Assembly (NCBI RefSeq): GCF_002007115.1
Contig: NZ_MVAD01000002.1
Location: forward strand, 930,001-994,000
Source of the DNA: Massilia sp. KIM
Lineage (GTDB): Bacteria; Pseudomonadota; Gammaproteobacteria; Burkholderiales; Burkholderiaceae_D
Length of the DNA stretch: 64,000 nt
Direction: 5' to 3'
Part shown: positions 1 to 8,045 of the stretch, in pieces
Layout: each line of letters begins with the position of its first letter
Numbering within the stretch: position 1 is the first letter of the stretch
The notes under the pieces: model-generated
The model's input: the letters and a program-made list of their open reading frames with translations, nothing else
Database searches by the model: none
What the model was told of the DNA's origin: nothing
Position numbers and translations under genes: made by a program

Positions 1-264
1 CGCTTCCCGATCCACAGCCTGAAGATCGACCGCTCCTTCGTGAGCGACCTGACCCAGGACGCGGACGACGCGGCCATCGTCAACGCCGTGATCGCGCTGG
101 CCCACTCGATGAAGCTGAACGTGATCGCCGAAGGCGTGGAGACCTCGGAGCAGCTGGCCTTCCTGTCGGAGCATGGCTGCGACCAGATGCAGGGCTACTG
201 CTTCTCGCGCCCGGTCGAACCGCAGGCGATCGGCGCCCTGCTGCGCGCGGCGCGCGCCGCCTGA
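1..264 (+). CDS. EAL-domain protein, C-terminal end (partial)
   Basis: The reading frame is open from base 1 to a TGA at 262-264, so the gene begins before the window. The 87 visible residues are the end of an EAL (c-di-GMP phosphodiesterase) domain. The segment LKIDRSFV is the usual late EAL motif with its conserved Lys and Asp, followed by [24 protein letters not shown] and a closing [13 protein letters not shown]. In active enzymes the Glu in AEGVE lies in the catalytic region. The N-terminal part, including the EAL signature and any sensor or GGDEF domain, cannot be seen. It would lower c-di-GMP if catalytically intact. Confidence 0.9.
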   Translation, partial: RFPIHSLKIDRSFVSDLTQDADDAAIVNAVIALAHSMKLNVIAEGVETSEQLAFLSEHGCDQMQGYCFSRPVEPQAIGALLRAARAA

Positions 265-284
265 GCGACGGCGCCGCACGAGTC

Positions 285-1193
285 CTAGCTGTCCAGCACG
301 CCCTCCTGGGCGATCATGCGGGCCTGCTCGATCAGGGCCCGCATGGTCGCCTGTTCCTGGGTGCGCGCCGGGAAGTAGAGGTAGAGCCCGGAGCTGCGCG
401 GCACGAAGCGTTCCAGGATCCGCACCAGTTTTCCCTGGCGCAGCTCGTCCCCGATCTCCACGTCGGGCAGGTAGGCGATCCCCAGGCCCTGCAGCGCCAG
501 GCCCGCGATCATGCGGGTATCGTTGGCCACCATCGCGGTCTCGGGTTCGAGCTCGAGGCTGCCCTCGTCGTCGCGGAAGCGCCAGGGCGGCAGGACGCCC
601 GAGGTATGGAAGCGATAGCGGATCGCCGCATGGCGCAGCAAGTCGCGCGGCGCAACGGGCGTGCCATGGCGCGCCAGGTAGTCCGGCGCCGCCACCACCG
701 ACCAGGCCAGCTCGCGGCTGAGGCGGATCGCCACCATGTCCTGGGCGATCGCCTGGCCGAGCCGGATGCCGGCATCGAATCCGTCTGCCACCAGGTCGAC
801 GATGCCATCGTCCAGCGCCAGGTCGAGCGTGATGTCGGGATAGGCGGCGCGCATGCGTGGACCCAGTTCGCGGGCCACGAGGAAACCGAGCGCGCGCGGC
901 ATGGAAAGGCGCAGCCGTCCGCGCGGCCGGTCGCGGTACTGGCCGAGGCTGGCGAAGGCTTCCTCGATCCTGGCCATCGCCGGCTTGAGACTGACCAGCA
1001 GGTTGGCCCCTGCATCGGTCAGGGAAACGCTGCGCGTGGTGCGCCGGAACAGGGCCACGCCGTGCTGCTTTTCGAGCGTGCGGATACCTTTGCTGACCGC
1101 GGTCGGGCTGATATCGAGGGAGTTGGCGGCCTGGGTGAAGCTGTGATGCTGGGCCACGGCAAGGAAGATTCGGATGAGGTCGAAAGAAGCCAT
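285..1193 (-). CDS. LysR-family transcriptional regulator
   Basis: A 302-residue protein, the usual LysR length. Residues 1-60 form the winged helix-turn-helix (FDLIRIFLAVAQHHSFTQAA, then SPTAVSKGIRTLEKQHG and LFRRTTRSVSLTDAG). The rest is a periplasmic-binding-like effector domain. The ATG at 1191-1193 was chosen because the HTH begins immediately after it. It is divergent from an NTF2-like/SDR gene pair, the common arrangement for a LysR regulator and its target. The palindrome at 1201-1219 lies just upstream of this start and in front of the divergent pair, so autoregulation is likely. The inducer cannot be read from the sequence. Confidence 0.92.
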   Translation of the reverse strand: MASFDLIRIFLAVAQHHSFTQAANSLDISPTAVSKGIRTLEKQHGVALFRRTTRSVSLTDAGANLLVSLKPAMARIEEAFASLGQYRDRPRGRLRLSMPRALGFLVARELGPRMRAAYPDITLDLALDDGIVDLVADGFDAGIRLGQAIAQDMVAIRLSRELAWSVVAAPDYLARHGTPVAPRDLLRHAAIRYRFHTSGVLPPWRFRDDEGSLELEPETAMVANDTRMIAGLALQGLGIAYLPDVEIGDELRQGKLVRILERFVPRSSGLYLYFPARTQEQATMRALIEQARMIAQEGVLDS

Positions 1194-1200
1194 ACCCTAT

Positions 1201-1219
1201 TATGAACCATAGGTTCATA
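1201..1219. promoter_or_regulatory. Probable LysR operator in the divergent promoter
   Basis: Perfect inverted repeat TATGAACCATAGGTTCATA: 8-base arms around ATA, containing a T-N11-A core typical of LysR sites. It is 8-26 bases before the lysR-type start codon, so it probably covers that promoter, and it also lies upstream of the NTF2-like/SDR pair. The operator role is inferred from position and symmetry. Confidence 0.6.
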
Positions 1220-1293
1220 ACTCATGAAATGTGCGCGTATTTTTTCCATCAATCGGCGCGCCTAGACTGTCCTCATCAACAGAGGAGGACATC

Positions 1294-1617
1294 ATGACGC
1301 ATCTGCCTGCACCGATCGCCGCCTATGTCGAGGCGGCCAATAGCCACGACGCGGCGCGCGTCGCCGACTGCTTCCAGCCCGACGCCGTCGTGCGCGACGA
1401 AGGCCAGACCCACGAGGGCCGCGCGGCCATCACCGGCTGGGCCAGGGATACCAGCGAGCGCTATCGGCTCAGCATGACACCGCTGGCGCTGGAGCCGAAG
1501 GGAGAGCACCAGCAGCTGCGCGCACGCGTCGCCGGCAACTTTCCCGGCAGCCCGGCCGAGCTGCATTTCGACTTCGCCCTGCGGGGCGGGCGCATCCAGT
1601 CGCTGGAGATCGGCTGA
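1294..1617 (+). CDS. NTF2-like / SnoaL-type small protein
   Basis: 107 residues beginning at the ATG preceded by AGAGGAGGAC, a strong ribosome site. A longer frame from 1231 has no such site. The pattern [37 protein letters not shown] and the C-terminal strand [18 protein letters not shown] fit the NTF2/SnoaL fold (alpha+beta cone). Its members bind or isomerise small molecules, and many have no known substrate. Its TGA shares one base with the ATG of the following SDR gene, so the two are translationally coupled and probably act on the same compound under the divergent LysR regulator. Confidence 0.8.
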   Translation: MTHLPAPIAAYVEAANSHDAARVADCFQPDAVVRDEGQTHEGRAAITGWARDTSERYRLSMTPLALEPKGEHQQLRARVAGNFPGSPAELHFDFALRGGRIQSLEIG

Positions 1618-2396
1618 TGAGCGCCGCGGAATTCGCAGGCCGCCGGGTGCTGGTCACCGGCGGCACCAAGGGCATGGGCGAAGCCAGCGTACGCCTGCTG
1701 GCGCAGCGTGGTGCGACCGTGGTCGCTACCGCGCGCAATGCGCCGGCCGAGCCGGTTCCCGGCGTACATTATGTGCAGGCCGACATGGCGAGCGCCGAGG
1801 GCGTGGCTGCGCTGGCCGATGCGGCGCGGCGCGCAGTGGGCGGGATCGACATGATCGTCAACAACGTGGGCGGCTCGCGGGCGCCGGCCGGCGGGGCGCT
1901 GGCCCTCACCGACGCGATCTGGGAAGAGACCCTGCAGGCCAACCTGATGGCGGCGGTGCGGATCGACCGCGCTTTCCTGCCCGCCATGGTAGAGCAGGGT
2001 TTCGGCGCCATCATCCACATCAGCTCGATCCAGCGCGTGCTGCCCCTGCCTGAATCGACCACCGCCTATGCGGCGGCGAAGGCCGCGCTGTCGACCTACA
2101 GCAAGGCGCTGTCCAAGGAGTTCGGTCCGCGCGGCATCCGCATCAATAGCGTGGCGCCGGGCTTCATCGAGACCACGGCGGCCCAGGCCCTGATCCGGCG
2201 CATGGCCGATGGACGAGAGGGCAGCGAGGACGAGGCGCGCCAGGCGCTGATGGATTCGCTGGGCGGCATCCCGATCGGCCGCCCGGGCCGGCCGGAGGAA
2301 GTCGCCGAGCTGGTCGCCTTCCTGCTGTCGCCGCGTGCGGCGGCCATCCACGGCGCCGAGCATGTAATCGACGGCGGGACCGTGCCGACCGTGTAG
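1617..2396 (+). CDS. SDR-family NAD(P)-dependent oxidoreductase
   Basis: 259 residues, normal classical-SDR length. The Rossmann motif TGGTKGMG is near residue 14, the structural motif NNVGG follows, then the catalytic Ser in HISSIQ and the Tyr-x3-Lys in AYAAAK. The C-terminus ending [14 protein letters not shown] is typical of the family. Start overlaps the preceding stop (TGATG). It catalyses reversible alcohol/ketone or double-bond redox chemistry; the substrate is unknown. Likely controlled by the LysR regulator at 285-1193. Confidence 0.9.
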   Translation: MSAAEFAGRRVLVTGGTKGMGEASVRLLAQRGATVVATARNAPAEPVPGVHYVQADMASAEGVAALADAARRAVGGIDMIVNNVGGSRAPAGGALALTDAIWEETLQANLMAAVRIDRAFLPAMVEQGFGAIIHISSIQRVLPLPESTTAYAAAKAALSTYSKALSKEFGPRGIRINSVAPGFIETTAAQALIRRMADGREGSEDEARQALMDSLGGIPIGRPGRPEEVAELVAFLLSPRAAAIHGAEHVIDGGTVPTV

Positions 2397-2441
2397 CATG
2401 GTGGGAGAGGGTCGACAAAAGGGAGAGCACACGGTATTGTT

Positions 2442-2460
2442 GTTTTGGGGCAACCAAAAC
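2442..2460. terminator. Hairpin between SDR and cyclase genes
   Basis: GTTTTGG and CCAAAAC form a perfect 7-bp stem with loop GGCAA, 46 bases after the SDR stop. There is no T-tract after it, so it is either a weak terminator or a leader or operator structure of the following diguanylate cyclase gene. Confidence 0.35.
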
Positions 2461-2509
2461 CCGGACCCGCTCGTCTATCCTTGCCGATTCTCTCGAATTC
2501 TCTCCGCCC

Positions 2510-4228
2510 ATGTTCGCGAAACTCGATCCTAGCCTCAAATTCTTCGGCGCCTTGATGCTGGCGATCGTGATTGGGCTGGCGACCTTGCCTTTCGTGAGCA
2601 GCCGCCAGGCGGAAGCGACGCTGGACGCCCTCAAGGACGTCGCGGCGCGCGAGCAGACCTATAACGAGGTCCTGAGCCTGCTGAAGGATGCGGAAACCGG
2701 ACAGCGCGGCTTCCTGCTGGGCGACGACGAGAGCTTCCTCGATCCCTACAACGACGGGGTCGCCGGGCTGCCGCTCGCCCTGAACGAGCTTGCCCGGCTG
2801 GCGACCACGGACGAGGAGCGGGCAGAGGTTGCCAGGATTGCCGAGCTGAGCCGGGCGAGGATCGCCGTGATCGACCAGACCATCGCCCTCAAGCGCGCCG
2901 GCGATAGCGAGCAGGCGGTGGCCATCGTCGCCAGCCGGCGCGGCAAGCTGATCATGGATGAAGTGCGCGCGCTCTTGAACGATCATCTGCGCACGCTGGC
3001 CCAGCGCCGCGCCGAGCTGCGCAGCGAACTCACGGCCTCGATGCACTACAACAGCGCCCTCGGCGTCGGCGCCAGCCTGGCCTGCCTGGTCGTCATCGGC
3101 GCCGCCCTGTTCATCGCCGCGCATAGCCTGCGCGAGCGCGCCGAGGCGACCAAGCAGGCGCAGTTGCTGGCCGAGGCCAATGCGCGCCACGCCGCCTCCT
3201 CCTTACAACGGGCCGACCGGGTCGCCGCGACGGCGCAGATGCTGCAGGCCCTCGACAGCGTGAAGTCCCCGGCAGAACTCGGCCAGGTATTGCCGGTGTT
3301 CCTGCGCAAGCTGTTGCCGGACACGTCCGGCGAGGTCTATCTCTACCGTAACTCGCGCGATTTCCTGGAGCTGAAATCGCACTGGGGCGAGCGCGAGGAG
3401 CGCGAGGAGCTGGTGGCCCCGGGGGACTGCTGGGGCCTGCGCCTCGGGAAACTGCACCAGACCCTGGAAGGCGATGGCCTGTGCTGCGGCCACGTGCATG
3501 CCGGCGCCCACGAGCGTCACCTGTGCGCGCCCATGATCTCCCAGGGCGAAGTGATCGGTTTGCTGGTGATCCGTAGCGATGGCGACGTGGCCGAGCCGCT
3601 CGAAGGCGACGCTGTCGTGGCCCTGGCCGAGCAGCTCGGACTCGGCATCAACAACGTGATGCTGCGCGACACCCTGCGCCTGCAATCGACCGTGGATCCG
3701 CTGACCGGCCTCTACAACCGCCGCCATTTCGATGAATCCCTCAAGCGCGAGCTGGTGCGCGCCCAGCGCGCCGGCAGCGCCTGCGCGGTGGTGATGATCG
3801 ACCTCGACCACTTCAAGCGCATCAACGACACCTATGGACATGATGTGGGCGACCTGGTGCTGAAGGCGGCGGCGCACCGGATCACCGGCCGCATCCGCGG
3901 CAGCGACCTGGCCTGCCGCTACGGCGGCGAGGAAATCGTGCTGCTGCTGCCCGACTGCAGCGCGGAAGCGGCGGCAGAGTGCGCCGACACCATCCGCCGT
4001 ACCATCGGCGAGATCGCGCTGCACCACCACGGCCAGGACGTGTCGGGCATCAGCGCCTCCTTCGGGGTCGCCGCCTGGCCGGTCCACGCCCAGCACACCG
4101 AGGACCTGCTGAAGGCCGCCGACCAGGCCTTGTACGCGGCCAAGCGGGGCGGGCGCAACCAGGTGATGGTCGCCCAGCCCAGCGGCGAAAAGCTGGTGGC
4201 GGTGAGCGGCCGCAGCCGCGCCGGCTAG
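2510..4228 (+). CDS. Membrane diguanylate cyclase, CHASE3-GAF-GGDEF
   Basis: 572 residues. A membrane segment at about 11-30 is followed by a CHASE3-type periplasmic helical domain (about 35-175, with the typical AETGQRGFLLGDD). A second membrane helix lies at about 183-204, a GAF domain at about 240-390 and a GGDEF domain at about 395-555. The active-site motif is GGEEI (472-476), an accepted GG[DE]E variant. The inhibitory site RGSD (463-466) is five residues upstream, so it should be a product-inhibited c-di-GMP synthase responding to a periplasmic or GAF-bound signal. It stands alone; the hairpin at 2442-2460 separates it from the SDR gene. Confidence 0.93.
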   Translation: MFAKLDPSLKFFGALMLAIVIGLATLPFVSSRQAEATLDALKDVAAREQTYNEVLSLLKDAETGQRGFLLGDDESFLDPYNDGVAGLPLALNELARLATTDEERAEVARIAELSRARIAVIDQTIALKRAGDSEQAVAIVASRRGKLIMDEVRALLNDHLRTLAQRRAELRSELTASMHYNSALGVGASLACLVVIGAALFIAAHSLRERAEATKQAQLLAEANARHAASSLQRADRVAATAQMLQALDSVKSPAELGQVLPVFLRKLLPDTSGEVYLYRNSRDFLELKSHWGEREEREELVAPGDCWGLRLGKLHQTLEGDGLCCGHVHAGAHERHLCAPMISQGEVIGLLVIRSDGDVAEPLEGDAVVALAEQLGLGINNVMLRDTLRLQSTVDPLTGLYNRRHFDESLKRELVRAQRAGSACAVVMIDLDHFKRINDTYGHDVGDLVLKAAAHRITGRIRGSDLACRYGGEEIVLLLPDCSAEAAAECADTIRRTIGEIALHHHGQDVSGISASFGVAAWPVHAQHTEDLLKAADQALYAAKRGGRNQVMVAQPSGEKLVAVSGRSRAG

Positions 4229-4241
4229 CCGGCCCTTCGGT

Positions 4242-4709
4242 TCAGCGCGGCGCGTCGCCCGGCGTGCCCGAACTCTCGGCGCCGTCGGCCAGGCGCTCGC
4301 TCTCGTTCTGCTGGTCGGACCCGCTGTGCACCACGCCGCGCCCGCTGTCGGCCGAGGTGCCCGGATTGCCGCCGGCGGCCGCGCCGCCCATGGCCTGCTG
4401 GCGGCTTCCCGCCTCGGCCTTCTCTACCGTCCCGCGAGGAATCGGCCCACCCGCATTGCCGTGGCTGGTCTGGGCTTCGCCCGGCGGCCCGACATTGCTC
4501 TCGGGATTGGCATGCTGGAAGTTGGTGTAGATGCCCGAACCGCTCTCGCCGGCATGCTGGGCATGCTGGGTATCGTGGCCCACGCTGGATACTCCCGCGC
4601 CGTCGTCGGCCACGAAGCCCGAGGCCGGGTCGCTGCTCTGGCGCAGCCCGAGGTCACGGCCGTCGGCGCCGCGTCCGGCCTCGTCCGGCTTATTGTTCCT
4701 GTCGCTCAT
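4242..4709 (-). CDS. Hypothetical disordered hydrophilic protein
   Basis: 155 residues with no recognisable domain, membrane segment or signal peptide. It is rich in Gly, Ala, Ser, Asp, Gln and His and almost lacks bulky hydrophobics, so it is probably intrinsically disordered, resembling stress-related hydrophilic proteins. The start is supported by AAGGAGATC seven bases before the ATG. It converges on the cyclase gene with 13 bases between the stops. Nothing in the sequence gives its role. Confidence 0.65.
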   Translation of the reverse strand: MSDRNNKPDEAGRGADGRDLGLRQSSDPASGFVADDGAGVSSVGHDTQHAQHAGESGSGIYTNFQHANPESNVGPPGEAQTSHGNAGGPIPRGTVEKAEAGSRQQAMGGAAAGGNPGTSADSGRGVVHSGSDQQNESERLADGAESSGTPGDAPR

Positions 4710-4819
4710 TATGATCTCCTTGGCATGTTCACCAGGTCGATCTTAGCCGTCCGCCGGGCGCGCCCAATCAGCGCGTGGGCAGGAGCGGCGTAGGACTTGT
4801 CCGGCAGAGGCGAGGAAGC

Positions 4820-5890
4820 CTAACGAATGCGTTCGATCTTCTCGGCGGCCGGCGCCACCTCGATCGCGGCCGGGGCGGCGTCTTCGCGCAGCCAGGCGAA
4901 CAGCAGGGCCATCAGGAAGGGGCCGACGAAGAGGCCGATCACGCCCATGGTCGAGACTCCGCCCAGCAGGCCGAACAGGACCGCGAGGAAGGGCAGGTTG
5001 ACGCGCTTGCCGATCAGCTTGGGACGGATGAACTTGTCGACCATGAAGAGCTCGACCGCGCCCCAGGTGAACAGGCCGAGGGCCGCACCCGGGTGGCCCT
5101 GGCCCAGCAGCAGCAAGGACACCATGGTGAAGGAGAGCGGCGCGCCGCCCGGGATCAGGGCCAGGTAGCCGGTGATCACGCCCAGCAGGGCGGGCGCGGG
5201 GGCGCCGGCGATGGCGTAGGCGATGCCGAGCACGATGCCTTCCAGGACGGCGATCGAGCCCAGGCCGAGCGCGGTGCCGCGCACCGACAGCGGCAGGATG
5301 CTGCGCAGGCGCCGGTAGTGCTGGGGCAGCAGGCGCTCGCCGGCGCTGTCCACGTAGTGCACCACGGTCGGGCCGTGCAGGTAGAGCACGAACAGGGTCA
5401 GCAGGGTGAGGAAGAGGTAGAGAGCATTGGCCAGGATGGTCGAGCCCCAGATGCGCGCGGCCCCGGTGAGCTCGGGCATGAAGTCGCCCAGGCCGCTCTG
5501 GATCAGGGCGCGCAGCCCGCCCGGCACCGCCAGGTGGTCGTTCCACCACTTGAGGGCCGGTTCGGCGAACAGCGGCAGGCGCTGCAGCCAGCCGGGCGCC
5601 GGCACGCCGGTCAGGTTGACGTTGGTGAGCAGGCGCTCGAGGCCGGCCAGTTCATTGGTCAGCGCATTGAACAGCAGGATCGAGGGCCCGATGAAGCTCA
5701 CCAGGAGCAGGGCGAGCAGGGCGGTGGCGCTGGCCACCGGCGGCCAGCCGCGCCGGAGCAGGCGCTGGTGCAGCGGCCAGGTGATGACCGCCAGCAGGCC
5801 CGCCCATGCGAGCGAGCCCAGGAAATGCTGGAGCAAGAAGGCCAGTACCGCGGCAAACAGGACTGGCAACAACAGTGGAGCGTACCGCAT
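4820..5890 (-). CDS. AI-2E family (UPF0118) transporter
   Basis: 356 residues with about eight hydrophobic segments (for example APLLLPVLFAAVLAFLLQHF at the start and VIGLFVGPFLMALLFAWLRE at the end). The family features are the central GTALGLGSIAVLEGIVLGIAY region and the PGGAPLSF stretch. Members are inner-membrane permeases. TqsA exports autoinducer-2, while others act as Na+/H+ antiporters, so the substrate cannot be assigned from family alone. It ends with a charged Ala/Glu-rich tail. It lies 28 bases downstream of htpX and may be cotranscribed with it. Confidence 0.85.
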   Translation of the reverse strand: MRYAPLLLPVLFAAVLAFLLQHFLGSLAWAGLLAVITWPLHQRLLRRGWPPVASATALLALLLVSFIGPSILLFNALTNELAGLERLLTNVNLTGVPAPGWLQRLPLFAEPALKWWNDHLAVPGGLRALIQSGLGDFMPELTGAARIWGSTILANALYLFLTLLTLFVLYLHGPTVVHYVDSAGERLLPQHYRRLRSILPLSVRGTALGLGSIAVLEGIVLGIAYAIAGAPAPALLGVITGYLALIPGGAPLSFTMVSLLLLGQGHPGAALGLFTWGAVELFMVDKFIRPKLIGKRVNLPFLAVLFGLLGGVSTMGVIGLFVGPFLMALLFAWLREDAAPAAIEVAPAAEKIERIR

Positions 5891-5918
5891 ACCGAATCCT
5901 GGCCTTGTGGGTGTGTGC

Positions 5919-6791
5919 TTAACCGCGTTGCAGGGCAGCGATCCGGTCCTCCATGGACGGATGGCTGCTGAGCAGCGACATCATACCGCCTCCAGCGATT
6001 CCCGAGGCGGCCATGTTTTTCGGCAGGCCGCCGCCGGCGATGCCGCCGAGGCGTGCGAGCGCCGCGATCATCGGGCGCGGCGTGCCCAGGATGCGGGCGG
6101 CGCCGGCGTCGGCGCGGTATTCGCGCTGGCGCGAGAACCAGGCCACGATCACGCTGGCCAGGATGCCGAACAGGATGTCGCACACGATTGCCGTAATGGT
6201 AAAGGCAATTCCGGGACCGGTGTTTTCTTGTTCGTCGCGGCGCAGGGCCTGGTCGACGAACCAGGCCACCACGCGCGCCAGGAAGATCACGAAGGTGTTG
6301 ACCACGCCCTGGATCAGGGTGAGGGTGACCATGTCGCCGTTGGCGATGTGGGCGACCTCGTGGGCCAGCACGGCTTCGACTTCCTCGCGGGTCATGGATT
6401 CCAGCAGGCCGGTCGAGACCGCGACCAGCGAGGAGTTCTTGCTGGCGCCGGTGGCGAAGGCGTTCGGCTCGCCGTGGTAGACCGCGACTTCAGGCATCGG
6501 GATGCCGGCGCGCTGGGCCTGGGCGGCGACGGTGTTCAGCAGCCACTGCTCGGTCGAGTTGGAGGGCTGTTCGATCACGCGCGCGCCGGTCGTCCACTTG
6601 GCCATGGGCTTGGACATCCACAGCGAGATGAAGGCGCCGCCGAAGCCCATCAGGCCGGCGAAGGCGAGCAGCATGCCGAAATTCAGGCCATTGGCCGTCA
6701 TGTACTTGTTCACGCCCAGCACGCTGGCGGTGATGCCCAGCACCAGCATGACAGCGAGGTTGGTGGCGATAAAGAGAAGTGTGCGTTTCAT
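5919..6791 (-). CDS. htpX: Membrane zinc metalloprotease HtpX (M48)
   Basis: 290 residues, the normal HtpX length. Two N-terminal membrane helices ([20 protein letters not shown] and [20 protein letters not shown]) precede the zinc site HEVAH in [14 protein letters not shown]. Two further hydrophobic segments and the downstream Glu region ([15 protein letters not shown]) follow. HtpX degrades misfolded or damaged inner-membrane proteins together with FtsH. The ATG follows AGGAAAGACATC. No convincing heat-shock promoter was identified upstream; the gene-free repeat stretch begins there. Confidence 0.96.
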   Translation of the reverse strand: MKRTLLFIATNLAVMLVLGITASVLGVNKYMTANGLNFGMLLAFAGLMGFGGAFISLWMSKPMAKWTTGARVIEQPSNSTEQWLLNTVAAQAQRAGIPMPEVAVYHGEPNAFATGASKNSSLVAVSTGLLESMTREEVEAVLAHEVAHIANGDMVTLTLIQGVVNTFVIFLARVVAWFVDQALRRDEQENTGPGIAFTITAIVCDILFGILASVIVAWFSRQREYRADAGAARILGTPRPMIAALARLGGIAGGGLPKNMAASGIAGGGMMSLLSSHPSMEDRIAALQRG

Positions 6792-6953
6792 GATGTCTTT
6801 CCTGTCGAAGATATTCGGCCACAGATGGCACGATTTTCCGTTGTGAAAGAATAAGGCAAACGCAACATCTGGAAAAGCGAAGTTTGCGGAAGTATTGCTT
6901 CGGAAAAGATGAAGTTGAGCGGGGGCTGGCCGTAGTCAAAAGGCGTCATACAA

Positions 6954-7126
6954 CCCGCAGCCATAAAACGTCATTCGGCCCGCAGCCATAAAACGTCATC
7001 CCCGCGAAGGCGGGGATCCAAGTTTGCATGCGCTACCACAGTGCTGAACTTGGATCCCCGCCTGCGCGGGGATGACGTTGTTTATTGTCGCGGGATGACG
7101 TTGTTTATTGTCGCGGGATGACGTTG
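6954..7126. repeat. Composite inverted/tandem repeat in a gene-free gap
   Basis: The 366 bases between htpX and flgN (6792-7157) hold no gene but a compact repeat structure. Two 33-base arms at 6992-7024 and 7047-7079 are inverted with a single mismatch; each includes CATCCCCGCG and GGGGATCCA. Left of them CCCGCAGCCATAAAACGTCAT occurs at 6954 and again, 25 bases on, at 6979. Right of them a 23-base unit beginning GATGACGTTG repeats at 7071 and 7094 with a 10-base third copy at 7117. The left units resemble the reverse complement of the right units. It looks like a non-coding palindromic intergenic element that could fold and limit read-through between htpX and the flagellar genes. Confidence 0.85.
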
Positions 7127-7157
7127 GTGTTTGGCGAGGCTGGGACCAGGGGAAAGG

Positions 7158-7628
7158 TCAGCCCACCACGTACCGCTTCGACGGCCCGGCCCCGATGGTC
7201 TGCCCACTCGCGCCATACATGCCCCCCGTGGCGCTGCCTGCCGGCGTGCGCAGTGCGTTGAGCACGCCCTGGTTGTGGGCCAGCTGGCGGTTGATCAGCA
7301 TGCCGTTGAGGCGGTTGAGTTCCTTGGCTTCGCGCGCCGCGTCGAGCAGTTCGGCCCACTGGGCACGCAGTTCGGGAGTGCCGGCCACGGCCAGCCAGGG
7401 CTCCATGCCCGCTTCCGAGCCTTCGCAGCCGGCCGCCGCGAGCGCGGCGTGGCGTTGTTGCGACAGCGCCGCCAGTTCGCTCAGCAGCGCGTTCTTCTTC
7501 GGCGTCAGTTCCGCCAGCCCATCGGCGTCCAGCGCCACCAGCAACTGCTGTTCCTGTTTCATCAGCTCCACGAGGGAGGCGACGTGTGCGAGTTCGGAGG
7601 AGAGAGTCTGGTGCGGGCTGGTGGTCAT
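7158..7628 (-). CDS. flgN: FlgN-type flagellar chaperone for FlgK/FlgL
   Basis: 156 residues, mostly helical, with the FlgN pattern of a long coiled N-terminal hairpin (LAHVASLVELMKQEQQLLVAL, then KKNALLSELAALSQQRHAAL) and a second helix ELLDAAREAKELNRLNGMLI. FlgN binds the C-termini of the hook-filament junction proteins and delivers them to the export gate. It sits three bases after flgM, the usual flgM-flgN order, and shares that promoter. The C-terminal 25 residues are Gly/Ser-rich and probably flexible. Confidence 0.88.
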   Translation of the reverse strand: MTTSPHQTLSSELAHVASLVELMKQEQQLLVALDADGLAELTPKKNALLSELAALSQQRHAALAAAGCEGSEAGMEPWLAVAGTPELRAQWAELLDAAREAKELNRLNGMLINRQLAHNQGVLNALRTPAGSATGGMYGASGQTIGAGPSKRYVVG

Positions 7629-7631
7629 GGG

Positions 7632-7943
7632 TTATCGCTTGCGTGAATGCAGCAAGTCGCGCACGGTCTCGAGCAGGCCGTCGGCGACTTTCTCTGAGTT
7701 GACTTGGAATTGGCCATCGGCGATGGCCGCCTTGATGCGCTCGACTTTCTTGGTGTCGAACACGCCATTGCTGCCGCCCACGGCGCTGGCCATCGCCTGG
7801 CCGGCCGAGGACAGGCGCACGCTGTCGGTCTGCGCCGGCGTCGGCGCAGCGGTCGTGGTCTTGTCGGCGCCGCGGGCGTTGCCGGCCGGCGTCGTCGTGG
7901 GCTGAAGGCCTGGGTTGCCCTTGAGGGTATCGTTGATTTTCAC
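7632..7943 (-). CDS. flgM: Anti-sigma-28 factor FlgM
   Basis: 103 residues; typical FlgM layout with a disordered Thr/Pro/Ala-rich first half and the conserved sigma-binding half (DSVRLSSAGQAM, then FDTKKVERIKAAIADGQFQV and SEKVADGLLE). It holds FliA inactive until the hook is finished and FlgM is exported. The start codon is GTG (7941-7943), with AGAAGGA eight bases before it. A strong sigma-28 promoter lies at 7992-8018, giving the feedback expected for flgM. Confidence 0.93.
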   Translation of the reverse strand: MKINDTLKGNPGLQPTTTPAGNARGADKTTTAAPTPAQTDSVRLSSAGQAMASAVGGSNGVFDTKKVERIKAAIADGQFQVNSEKVADGLLETVRDLLHSRKR

Positions 7944-7991
7944 AGCATCATCCTTCTCTGTTCGGAGCGGAAACTCCGCGATCTGCTACGG

Positions 7992-8018
7992 ATATCGGCA
8001 GCGATGCCGCAAACTTTA
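7992..8018 (-). promoter_or_regulatory. Sigma-28 (FliA) promoter of flgM-flgN
   Basis: Read on the minus strand: TAAAGTTT (8011-8018), an 11-base spacer, then GCCGATAT (7992-7999). This matches the enterobacterial FliA consensus TAAAGTTT-N11-GCCGATAA at 15 of 16 positions with exact spacing. It lies about 50 bases before the flgM start. Confidence 0.88.
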
Positions 8019-8045
8019 GCGCAGAAAAGGGCATTCGACGGTTTG

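Noticed and set aside
1231..1293. Upstream extension of the NTF2-like protein
   Set aside because: The Shine-Dalgarno AGAGGAGGAC directly precedes the ATG at 1294.
2483..2490. GCCGATTC as sigma-28 -10 before the CHASE3 cyclase
   Set aside because: No TAAA-like -35 at the required distance.
6954..7126. CRISPR-like array
   Set aside because: Repeats are few, of unequal length and without unique spacers, and no cas genes are near.
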